Notes under the pieces: model-generated | Seen by the model: the letters and a program-made list of their open reading frames with translations, nothing else | Told to the model about the DNA's origin: nothing | The model's database searches: none | Part shown: one piece after another, positions 1 through 6,038 of the stretch | How the letters are laid out: the number at the start of each line of letters is the position of its first letter | How positions within the stretch are numbered: the first letter of the stretch is position 1 | Program-made: the position numbers and the translations under genes | Assembly: GCA_013139435.1 (NCBI GenBank) | Contig: WTAW01000094.1 | Span: forward strand, 1-6,038 | Direction: 5' to 3' | Length of the DNA: 6,038 bases | From: Candidatus Aminicenantota bacterium | Lineage (GTDB): Bacteria > Acidobacteriota > Aminicenantia > Aminicenantales > Aminicenantaceae

Positions 1-1437
1 ATGTTCCAACCAAAACCCATAAAATTATTGATTCTCCTCGCCTTGGTATTTCTGCCTTTTTGCGATGGTGACACCAACGCTCCCGACACATCTGGAGCTT
101 GGTTGATCCCGAAGAGCGAGATCCAGGAGGGCGGTCCCGGCAAGGACGGGATTGTTGCCCTAACAAATCCCACGTTTATTCCTGTATCACAGGATAACTA
201 TTATTTGGATTCCGATCTTGTCATCGGCGTACAGATCGATAACTTTATCAGGGCATTTCCCCATCCCATACTCGACCAACATGAGATCGTCAATCACACG
301 ATTGGGAATACCTCTTTCGCCCTTTCCTATTGTCCATTGACTGGGTCAGGGGTTGCCTGGGATACTAGCGGATTCATGATCGATAACACATTCGGTGTGT
401 CCGGCCTCCTTTACAATTCAAATCTCATCCCCTACGATAGAGAGACCGATAGTAACTGGTCCCAAATGCTGCTCCTCTGCGTGAACGGCGAAAGTATAGG
501 CCAGGAGCCCTTATTAATTCCTGTAGTGGAAACCACTTGGAAGACGTGGAAAGAGCTCTATCCCGACTCCTTCGTGCTTTCCCATGAGACCGGTTTCAAC
601 CGGAACTACAGAGTGTATCCTTATGGGGATTACAAGACTAGTGACTCTTTGCTCTTTTCTGTGAACAACGAGGACTCGAGGCTTCACAAGAAAGAGCGCG
701 TTCACGGAGTCATCGTGGGCGGAGAGACAAAAACATACCCCATATCCATATTTGGGAGCAGCACAAAAGTCTTGAATGATATATTCAATAATCTCCCCAT
801 CGTTATAGCGGGAAACACGACGAAAAACTTTGCCGTATCTTTTGAGAGGGAGTTGGATGATAAATCCCTGCATTTTATGCCCGTTGAGGACGAATTTCCT
901 GTGATCATGATGGACTCCCTAGGGACCATGTGGGATATATTTGGCCACGGCGTATCTGGTCCGAATAAAGGCCAAAAATTGAAGCCAACCCAGTCGTTCA
1001 TTTCTTACTGGTTTGCCTGGGCGGCGTTTTATCCGAATGCCGAGATCCATGGTTCAACAACACAGCTCTCCCACACCAGTTTTGAGCATAAAATGGAGGA
1101 TCCGTTTAGCCGGATCCAAACCAGAGAGTTTATCCGATCCCGGATCGGGACACGTTTGCTGAAGGAATGGCCGACTATCGTGAAAAAGACAAAACTTGTA
1201 CCTCATTCTGTCAATGGCGCGACTCTCGGGTTGAGATTTCAGGAATTCCCGACAAGCAGTATTTTATCTGAATTGGGAATCCGTGAATTTGATGTTTTGA
1301 AAAGCATCAATGGGACAGAACTCAAAGATCTATCGACCCTCTCTTTATTGTTCACCGAGTTGAAAGACCTGAACAGATTTGAGCTCAAAATAGAAAGGTA
1401 TGGACGGCCATTAACTCTGCGTTACATCTTGAAATAG
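1..1437 (+). CDS. DUF3179 family exported (lipo)protein with C-terminal PDZ-like domain
   Basis: The 478-residue protein starts with a short basic segment and a hydrophobic stretch (about residues 7-20) running into Cys21, as in a lipoprotein signal. The residues before the Cys (Leu-Pro-Phe) are a poor lipobox, so lipid attachment is likely but unproven. Residues about 45-365 match the DUF3179 family, whose biochemical function is not established: SYCPLTGSG at 109-117, TTWKTWKELYPDS at 178-190, ERVHGVIVGGETKTYP at 232-247 and YWFAWAAFYPNAE at 336-348. The domain looks complete. Residues about 400-478 resemble a PDZ fold, with a GLRF-type start near 410 and the segment LGIREFDVLKSINGTELKDL at 425-444, like the binding-loop and 'GDVI..ING' region of GspC/HtrA-type PDZ domains. 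The window opens exactly on this ATG, so its ribosome binding site and promoter cannot be seen; the signal sequence directly after it supports it as the true start. The family call is firm, the PDZ call moderate, the role unknown. Confidence 0.9.
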   Translation: MFQPKPIKLLILLALVFLPFCDGDTNAPDTSGAWLIPKSEIQEGGPGKDGIVALTNPTFIPVSQDNYYLDSDLVIGVQIDNFIRAFPHPILDQHEIVNHTIGNTSFALSYCPLTGSGVAWDTSGFMIDNTFGVSGLLYNSNLIPYDRETDSNWSQMLLLCVNGESIGQEPLLIPVVETTWKTWKELYPDSFVLSHETGFNRNYRVYPYGDYKTSDSLLFSVNNEDSRLHKKERVHGVIVGGETKTYPISIFGSSTKVLNDIFNNLPIVIAGNTTKNFAVSFERELDDKSLHFMPVEDEFPVIMMDSLGTMWDIFGHGVSGPNKGQKLKPTQSFISYWFAWAAFYPNAEIHGSTTQLSHTSFEHKMEDPFSRIQTREFIRSRIGTRLLKEWPTIVKKTKLVPHSVNGATLGLRFQEFPTSSILSELGIREFDVLKSINGTELKDLSTLSLLFTELKDLNRFELKIERYGRPLTLRYILK

Positions 1438-1516
1438 AAATCTGGGGGTAGTTTTATCAGCGGTGGCAATTTTGATTGGATTCGTCTAGAATTGGGATTT
1501 CAGTTGGAGGTGTGAC
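1438..1516. other. 79-nt spacer between the DUF3179 and thioredoxin-like genes
   Basis: I see no hairpin followed by a T run, so no intrinsic terminator separates the two genes. A TAGAAT hexamer at 1487-1492, 17 nt after TGGCAA at 1464-1469, is the best sigma70-like pair, but its -35 half is poor (3 of 6). The spacer ends in a strong Shine-Dalgarno sequence. Read-through from the first gene is the simplest reading. Confidence 0.4.
1506..1510 (+). promoter_or_regulatory. Ribosome binding site GGAGG for the thioredoxin-like gene
   Basis: GGAGG lies 6 nt before the ATG at 1517, close to ideal spacing. It favours that ATG over the in-frame ATG four codons later (1529). Confidence 0.8.
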
Positions 1517-3076
1517 ATGAGTACATACATGCGGAGCCAGACGATAACGCTTGTGATATTTGTAGGATTGATCTTCGTTTCCTCCATCATTCTGGAATCC
1601 CAAGAAAGACAGGAGGCCCCTCCAGAGTACAGGCTTTTAATGAAAGCCCGGAGGATAGAGGATCCGAATGCACGGATCATCGAGCTAGAGCGGATCAAAT
1701 CCGAGTATCCCGAAAGCAAATACAGAGGACTTATCGAAAATGCTATTATCAACGCTAAGATCGAACTCAGCATATCTTTAGAAGAGATCATGGAGCTGCA
1801 GAGCATGCAGTTTCAAAAGGCAAGAGGTATAAACAGACTGTTTCTGTTCTATTATGCGGGCTTCGATATTCTGCAGCATAAAAAAATTGCACAGTTCGAC
1901 AAAAAAAAAGTCACTCAAGCCATTCTTCTGTACGCAGCAGAGGCAGAGAAGTTTGCCGAGAATCCTGAATTCCTGCAAAGACTTCCCGAACGCCAGAAGC
2001 CATTGATCAATAGAGGGCTAGCTATGCGCTATCTCCTGATCTCACAGGCCTATCTCAATGAAGGAAACCTACAAAAAGCAAAAGAAGCATTAGCTTTGTA
2101 TGTGAAGAACGGTGGTGCAAAAGATAAGGTCTTTTGGTACACCCAAGGGGTCACTCTTGAGCAATTAGGTGAGAACCAGGAGGCTTGCGACAGTTTTTTT
2201 AGTGCTGCGGCTGAGAATTTTGGAGATTCGGTCGACCGGGCCAAAGAGTTGTATCAAAAATTACACGGAAGCCTGGAAGGATTCGAAGGCCGTTTGGAGG
2301 CCAAACAGCGTGAACTTCCTTTTCACCCGACAGAATTCAAACCCACACAAGATTGGCGTGGGAAGACCGTCCTGGCTGAGCTTTTCACAGGTTCGGAGTG
2401 CCCTCCCTGTGTCGCTTCGGATATGGGATTCGATGGATTGATCGAAGCGTATAGTCAGGATCAATTGGTGATCCTTGAATATCACCTTCCCATCCCCAGA
2501 CCCGATCCGATCATGAATGAGGCGACAAGAGCGAGAGCGTATTACTATAGCGTGAACAGCACTCCCACGACCTATATTGACGGTGAGAAAAAGCTCAGTG
2601 GGGGAGGGCCCCGCTCAAGAGCGAAGGCAAAATTCGATGAATACTCAACAGAGATCAACTCCCGCATGTATGAGACACCAGAAGTCAAGTTGCAAGTCAG
2701 TGCAAAACGTGGCAGTAATGATGTTTTAGTCAGCCTCTCATTCGATAGAGAAATATCAAGCGCAGATTACAATCTTGTCCATATCCAGGAGGAAGTGAAA
2801 TACGCTGGGAGCAATGGCATTCTCTTCCATAAGAAGGTCGTCCGAGATTTCAAGACTGTCATCCCTCAAGAGATCAAAGGTAAAAGTTTTGTATTCAACA
2901 TTCTTGATGTAGAAAGGAAAGGGGCACAACGTTTAGCTGATTATGAGAAAGAGATCAATTTTTCTTTTAAGGAGAAACACTTTAAGATCGATAGAAGCCG
3001 CTTACAAGTCATATTTTTTGTTCAGGATAGGTCCTCCCACAAGGTCTACAACGCTGCTGTCTGTGATGTGGAATAA
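1517..3076 (+). CDS. Exported TPR-thioredoxin (CPPC) protein with Omp28-like C-terminal domain
   Basis: The 519-residue protein is predicted to act outside the cytoplasm. Residues about 9-26 form a hydrophobic signal or anchor with no clear AxA cleavage site, so it may remain tethered. Residues about 35-265 are helical. Two TPR-like units are recognisable at about 170-200 (ISQAYLNEGNLQKAKEAL core) and 206-238 (GVTLEQLGENQEACDSFF core), with a further TPR-like stretch near 38-70. Residues about 280-380 are a thioredoxin fold: beta strand VLAELFTG, redox motif CPPC at 295-298, and the cis-proline segment STPTTYIDG with Pro350. Residues about 385-519 resemble the C-terminal beta domain of Omp28-related proteins, with LFHKKVVRDF near 436-445 and FFVQDRSSHKVYNAAV at 500-515. 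Both redox cysteines are present, so thiol-disulfide chemistry in the periplasm is plausible; the substrate is unknown. TPR repeats suggest partner binding. The start is fixed by a good GGAGG. The thioredoxin call is firm; TPR and Omp28-like calls are moderate. Confidence 0.9.
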   Translation: MSTYMRSQTITLVIFVGLIFVSSIILESQERQEAPPEYRLLMKARRIEDPNARIIELERIKSEYPESKYRGLIENAIINAKIELSISLEEIMELQSMQFQKARGINRLFLFYYAGFDILQHKKIAQFDKKKVTQAILLYAAEAEKFAENPEFLQRLPERQKPLINRGLAMRYLLISQAYLNEGNLQKAKEALALYVKNGGAKDKVFWYTQGVTLEQLGENQEACDSFFSAAAENFGDSVDRAKELYQKLHGSLEGFEGRLEAKQRELPFHPTEFKPTQDWRGKTVLAELFTGSECPPCVASDMGFDGLIEAYSQDQLVILEYHLPIPRPDPIMNEATRARAYYYSVNSTPTTYIDGEKKLSGGGPRSRAKAKFDEYSTEINSRMYETPEVKLQVSAKRGSNDVLVSLSFDREISSADYNLVHIQEEVKYAGSNGILFHKKVVRDFKTVIPQEIKGKSFVFNILDVERKGAQRLADYEKEINFSFKEKHFKIDRSRLQVIFFVQDRSSHKVYNAAVCDVE

Positions 3077-3101
3077 AAGTTATTCCATCTGGTATTTTTT
3101 T
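3069..3101 (+). terminator. Inverted repeat over the stop codon followed by a T run; possible weak terminator
   Basis: TGGAATAA (3069-3076) and TTATTCCA (3080-3087) are perfect 8-bp complements around a 3-nt loop, and the left arm contains the TAA stop. A run of seven T lies at 3095-3101. The stem is AT-rich and the T run starts 7 nt after it rather than directly, so this is at best a weak or partial intrinsic terminator. It may instead be an mRNA 3'-end structure or chance. Confidence 0.35.
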
Positions 3102-3175
3102 GGATTATACTACTGTCCTATATAGCAGATTCCCTTGAAGCAATTTCAGATGAGCAAAAGTAGAAAGCGAGGATC
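3077..3175. promoter_or_regulatory. 99-nt AT-rich spacer with possible promoter for the phosphatase gene
   Basis: Besides the inverted repeat at its start, the spacer has two -10-like hexamers: TATACT at 3106-3111 (5 of 6 to consensus) and TATATA at 3119-3124. Neither has a convincing -35 box at 16-18 nt. The AT-richness and the length of the gap make a separate promoter for the phosphatase-peptidase pair plausible, but the sequence does not prove it. Confidence 0.25.
3169..3173 (+). promoter_or_regulatory. Closely spaced ribosome binding site GAGGA for the phosphatase gene
   Basis: GAGGA ends only 2 nt before the ATG at 3176, which is tighter than usual and could give modest translation. 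An in-frame TAG at 3161 blocks any earlier start. The next in-frame ATG is beyond the first membrane segments, so 3176 remains the best choice. Confidence 0.5.
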
Positions 3176-5629
3176 ATGAGCAAGAGAACGAGAAAGCCGG
3201 ACAACCAAAAAGTGAATTCCAATAACACTTTTGTCATATCAGCTACGACAAAGAACAAAACTTCACCCCTAAACAACCGTGTGTGGCGGTGCACTCTTTT
3301 CATCACAGCAGGAAGTGTTTGTGTTTGGCTGTTCCACATTTTGTCCGGCTTCGAACATGCTGTTTCCCTCTGGCTGGCGGCACTTTTAGCACTGGCAACA
3401 TGGATTTGCGCCATCCGGATGCTCTTGATTGATTCCAAATTCAAGAAATTTTGGATTGTTTGGCTGGGATTAAGCGTGGTCCTTATTTTGATCTCTCCAT
3501 CTGTAACAGGAGTTTGGATCGGAGCAGGAGCTTTAGCTTTTGTCTTCCTCTTGGTCCGTTTGTACAAACCATACAGACATCTCACCTCTCGTCGCCGTGC
3601 AGCTTTGTTTCTGATCGGTTTTGTAGTTTTTTGTCTGTTGACTGTTGTCTGGATTCCAAGAGAGCTAGCTGAGATCAATATTCAAGCGGAAACTCTTCCC
3701 CATGCAGAAGATTTCATGCCCTCAAGTTCGCAGCCGTTCAGCTTTATGGATCTTGGCCTGCATCTTGTTCGTTATTCTGTCTGGTCTCTCCGTTTTTTCT
3801 GGTTTTTTAGCATTCTCCGCCTCTTCTTGAACATACGCCTCCATTTCATGAAGCTAAAGGCTAAATTGGCAGTGAGCGCAGTGCTGATCGCATTTGTTCC
3901 GCTCCTCCTTGTCAATGTGATGGGAATTCTTACAGTATACAGCACTCTCGGTGTGAGCCGCGCCACTCGGGCTGAAGCGATCCTTCAAGATTGGACCCGG
4001 CTGGCTGTTCAAGACAAGAATTTTATGCATACGATTTCTGACAGAACTTTCACGTATGTGAGCGATGGTGATGAAGTCCAACAGGAAGAAAGGATTCCAC
4101 CGTGGTTTTCTGAATTTCTGCAAGCTTTGCAAACGGACACATCCAGATTTAATGAGTGGAGGCTGTCCAATCATGCCAAACTTTTCTGGGTCGGCCCAGA
4201 CATCTGGCTCGTTCGATTCAGAAATGTTGCGCCACCAGCCATGGATATAAAAGGATGTCTTTTGGACAGCGCCATGATGAACAGGCTTGCCAAAGTTCTT
4301 CAGTCGGATGTCAAGCTCTCCTTTTCGAATCCCATCGATATCGGGATCTCGGGGGATGTTTTAATACGCTCCGTCCCCAAGGGCAAGAAACCATCTCAGC
4401 AGGAAATTTATGGGAAATATCTGGTCCAGCCCGGGAAGGACAATACTCCTAGAACGACAAAAGAATCGATCTGGAGGAAGACTCTGTATTTTGGGATGAC
4501 CGATGTGGATGTCGTGTCCTTTGCCGAAGGCAAGTTTGAGGACCAGAAAATTCTGTTGATGACGGAATCCAGCATTTTTAGAGTTGTCCAGGCATTGTTT
4601 TCAGAGCAGAATCCTTTAACCCTTTTGGTGATGTCTGTTCTATTGGCGCTTTTTGTCATCCTTCTCATTCTCGAAGCATTTGCGCTCTTCTTCGGGATCA
4701 GGATAGCTGGAGGTATCACTTCTGCTGTGAAAGCTCTTCACCGGGGAACAAGACAGATCGCCAAAGGAGATTTTGATATCCAGATAGACATCCCCAATGA
4801 GGACGAGTTCGGAGACCTGGCGGTTTCTTTTAATGAGATGGCAGCGGCCGTCAAAAAAGGACAGGAAGAGGCCATCGAACGCGAACGCCTTGAGAGGGAA
4901 CTGGAAACGGCACGTGAGATCCAGGAAAAACTCTTGCCGCATGAGATGCCAGTCGTATCCGGTTTTGAAATTTCAGGAACCAGCTTACCCAGTGAGCAGG
5001 TGGGTGGTGATTATTTCGATTTCCTGGATATCGGTGATGGACAGTTAGGTGTCGCCATTGCCGATGTGTCGGGAAAGGGAATTCCCGCAGCTTTGCTTAT
5101 GGCCAATCTTCAGGCATCTCTGCACGCTCAAGTTTTCCATCCCGGAAAGGTCGCAGAAGTGGCCTACAGGATAAATAATCTGCTTTATCGGTCCACGGAC
5201 GCACACATGTTCGTCACCTTTTTTTATGGCATCCTGGACAGGAAAAGATCCATTTTCACCTCGACGAACGCCGGCCACAACCAACCTCTGCTCTTTCGCT
5301 CAGATGGGCGGATCGAACGCCTGGGAGAGGGAGGGCTTATTCTGGGATTTCAACCGGATGTCCACTATGACCAGCAGACAGTAACCATTCGACCAAAGGA
5401 GGTGCTCGTCCTTTATACTGATGGGATCACAGAGGCCGCTGATCCTTACTCCGAGATGGTCGCCGATGACCTTTTCGGGGTAGAGCGTCTTGTGGACATC
5501 ATCCAGGCAAATCTCAACAATTCAGCTCGGGAGATCCAGTCCGCAATCCTTGACGCCATCGCCCAGCACACACACAACGCCCCCCAATACGATGACATCA
5601 CACTTGTCGTCATTAAACGCAACGAATAA
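3176..5629 (+). CDS. Membrane sensor SpoIIE/PP2C-type serine phosphatase with HAMP domain
   Basis: This 817-residue integral membrane protein should dephosphorylate a cytoplasmic phosphoserine/threonine protein, in this family typically a STAS-domain anti-sigma antagonist. After a polar N-terminus, hydrophobic spans lie at about 39-57, 63-83, 92-106, 111-129, 141-161, 195-218 and 230-256. Residues about 257-479 are a largely soluble, probably extracytoplasmic region that I cannot assign to a known sensor fold. A last span at about 480-508 leads into HAMP (about 509-561, with PNEDEFGDLAVSFNEMA at 540-556). A short coiled linker carries the RsbU/SpoIIE-type motif AREIQEKLLP (579-588). The phosphatase domain (about 595-815) keeps the expected motifs: GGDYFDF 610-616, IADVSGKGIPAAL 628-640, NAGHNQPLL 698-706, LYTDGITEA 746-754 and QYDDITLVV 804-812. 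Candidate metal-binding aspartates D612, D630, D749 and D806/D807 are intact, so it should be active. The peptidase gene follows after 23 nt. No anti-sigma or STAS partner is nearby. Domain calls are firm; signal and target are unknown. Confidence 0.93.
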   Translation: MSKRTRKPDNQKVNSNNTFVISATTKNKTSPLNNRVWRCTLFITAGSVCVWLFHILSGFEHAVSLWLAALLALATWICAIRMLLIDSKFKKFWIVWLGLSVVLILISPSVTGVWIGAGALAFVFLLVRLYKPYRHLTSRRRAALFLIGFVVFCLLTVVWIPRELAEINIQAETLPHAEDFMPSSSQPFSFMDLGLHLVRYSVWSLRFFWFFSILRLFLNIRLHFMKLKAKLAVSAVLIAFVPLLLVNVMGILTVYSTLGVSRATRAEAILQDWTRLAVQDKNFMHTISDRTFTYVSDGDEVQQEERIPPWFSEFLQALQTDTSRFNEWRLSNHAKLFWVGPDIWLVRFRNVAPPAMDIKGCLLDSAMMNRLAKVLQSDVKLSFSNPIDIGISGDVLIRSVPKGKKPSQQEIYGKYLVQPGKDNTPRTTKESIWRKTLYFGMTDVDVVSFAEGKFEDQKILLMTESSIFRVVQALFSEQNPLTLLVMSVLLALFVILLILEAFALFFGIRIAGGITSAVKALHRGTRQIAKGDFDIQIDIPNEDEFGDLAVSFNEMAAAVKKGQEEAIERERLERELETAREIQEKLLPHEMPVVSGFEISGTSLPSEQVGGDYFDFLDIGDGQLGVAIADVSGKGIPAALLMANLQASLHAQVFHPGKVAEVAYRINNLLYRSTDAHMFVTFFYGILDRKRSIFTSTNAGHNQPLLFRSDGRIERLGEGGLILGFQPDVHYDQQTVTIRPKEVLVLYTDGITEAADPYSEMVADDLFGVERLVDIIQANLNNSAREIQSAILDAIAQHTHNAPQYDDITLVVIKRNE

Positions 5630-5640
5630 CTTTAAGGGGA

Positions 5641-5645
5641 AAGGA
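5641..5645 (+). promoter_or_regulatory. Ribosome binding site AAGGA for the M14 peptidase gene
   Basis: AAGGA lies 7 nt before the ATG at 5653. A second purine-rich GGGGA at 5636-5640 sits just upstream. It supports the start, which is followed at once by a signal peptide. Confidence 0.65.
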
Positions 5646-5652
5646 AAAAAAC

Positions 5653-6038
5653 ATGCGAAAAATCACAGTTTTTCTGATGTTTGTGGTCCTGTTGGTTTCT
5701 GCTCCAGCATTCAGCGGGCCCGAAAAGACCAAAAAAGTCATCCCTCTGGGGAAGTACGACTTTTATCATTATTTCACGTATGATGAGCTGACGAGCTATT
5801 TACAGGACATGCATAAAGCTTATCCTCATCTGACAGAACTCAACTCCATGTGTAAATCTCAAATGGGCAGGGATGTTTGGATGTTTATCATAAACAATCC
5901 CGAAACAGGAGAACCTGCAGAAAAGCCTGGCTTTTTCTTGAATCAGATCCATTCGAGTGAAGTCATCGCCTCCATGTCTTGCAATTATACAATTTGGCAT
6001 CTGCTCGCTAACTATGGCAAAGATGCTGAGATAACAAA
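5653..6038 (+). CDS. Secreted M14-family zinc carboxypeptidase-like protein, N-terminal part (cut by window end)
   Basis: The reading frame stays open for 128 codons to the right edge, so only the N-terminal part is seen. Residues 1-19 are a signal peptide: basic MRK, a hydrophobic core, and APA at 17-19 giving a likely signal peptidase I cut before Phe20. The mature start fits the M14 carboxypeptidase fold: FTYDELTSYLQDMHKAYPHLTEL at about 41-63, the MGRDVWMFII strand at 71-80, and FFLNQIHSSEVIAS at 94-107. That last segment contains the HxxE zinc-ligand pair, His100 and Glu103. It is followed by a helix and YGKDAEIT (121-128), typical of this family. The third zinc ligand and the catalytic glutamate lie outside the window, so activity cannot be judged. 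It starts 23 nt after the phosphatase stop with its own ribosome binding site, suggesting co-transcription. The family call is strong; substrate and length are unknown. Confidence 0.88.
   Translation, partial: MRKITVFLMFVVLLVSAPAFSGPEKTKKVIPLGKYDFYHYFTYDELTSYLQDMHKAYPHLTELNSMCKSQMGRDVWMFIINNPETGEPAEKPGFFLNQIHSSEVIASMSCNYTIWHLLANYGKDAEIT

Noticed and set aside
514..1001. Two overlapping antisense open frames inside the DUF3179 gene
   Set aside because: Both lie wholly within a well-supported coding region, show no known motifs and have no credible start context.
1098..1148. Cluster of GGATCC repeats and the inverted repeat CCGATCC-C-GGATCGG
   Set aside because: It lies inside the DUF3179 coding region and is explained by codons for Asp-Pro, Arg-Ile and Arg-Ser type residues. 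There is no flanking duplication or other sign of a site or element.
1464..1492. Possible sigma54 promoter starting at TGGCAA in the first spacer
   Set aside because: The -12 GC element is missing at the required spacing (TG is found there). The sigma70 alternative TGGCAA-17-TAGAAT has a weak -35 box, so neither is called as a promoter feature.
2169..2441. Alternate-frame 90-codon reading frame in the thioredoxin gene
   Set aside because: It is a shadow of the real frame that carries CPPC and the TPR-like segments; its translation is low-complexity and motif-free.
3118..3678. Antisense open frame of 186 codons opposite the start of the phosphatase gene
   Set aside because: Its Lys/Arg/Thr-rich translation is what hydrophobic membrane-span codons give when read on the other strand. 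It has no recognisable domain, and the + strand gene has strong domain evidence.
5800..6000. Antisense 66-codon frame opposite the M14 peptidase gene
   Set aside because: The + strand frame has a signal peptide, a ribosome binding site and the HxxE zinc motif; the antisense frame has none of these.

Overview
The window holds four genes, all on the + strand and all apparently encoding exported or membrane-anchored proteins. In order they are a DUF3179 lipoprotein-like protein with a PDZ-like tail (1-1437), an exported protein with TPR-like helices, a CPPC thioredoxin domain and an Omp28-like C-terminus (1517-3076), a large multi-spanning sensor with a HAMP domain and a SpoIIE/PP2C-type serine phosphatase (3176-5629), and the 5' part of a secreted M14 zinc carboxypeptidase-like gene (5653 to the right edge). 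I see no tRNA or rRNA genes, mobile elements, CRISPR arrays or long repeats.

The lipobox-like signal and the Omp28-like thioredoxin architecture suggest a Gram-negative bacterium. This combination of exported families is familiar from Acidobacteriota/Aminicenantes-like and other uncultivated environmental lineages. No phylogenetic marker is present, so that placement is a guess. Base composition looks balanced to slightly AT-rich and even across the window, with no visible sign of recent transfer.

The gaps are 79 nt (1438-1516), 99 nt (3077-3175) and 23 nt (5630-5652). The phosphatase and peptidase genes are therefore the likeliest co-transcribed pair. A short AT-rich inverted repeat followed at a distance by a T run sits at the end of the thioredoxin gene and could partly separate the first two genes from the last two. 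An AT-rich stretch with -10-like hexamers lies just downstream.

No pathway links the four genes with certainty. The shared theme is the cell envelope: a periplasmic redox/scaffold protein, a DUF3179 protein of unknown role, a membrane receptor that would dephosphorylate a cytoplasmic target (classically an anti-sigma-factor antagonist), and a secreted peptidase. No anti-sigma factor, STAS-domain antagonist or sigma factor gene is visible, so the phosphatase's partner must lie elsewhere. The most noteworthy items are the domain architectures of the second and third genes and the unassigned extracytoplasmic region of the phosphatase. I did not find a clear case for a wholly new system.
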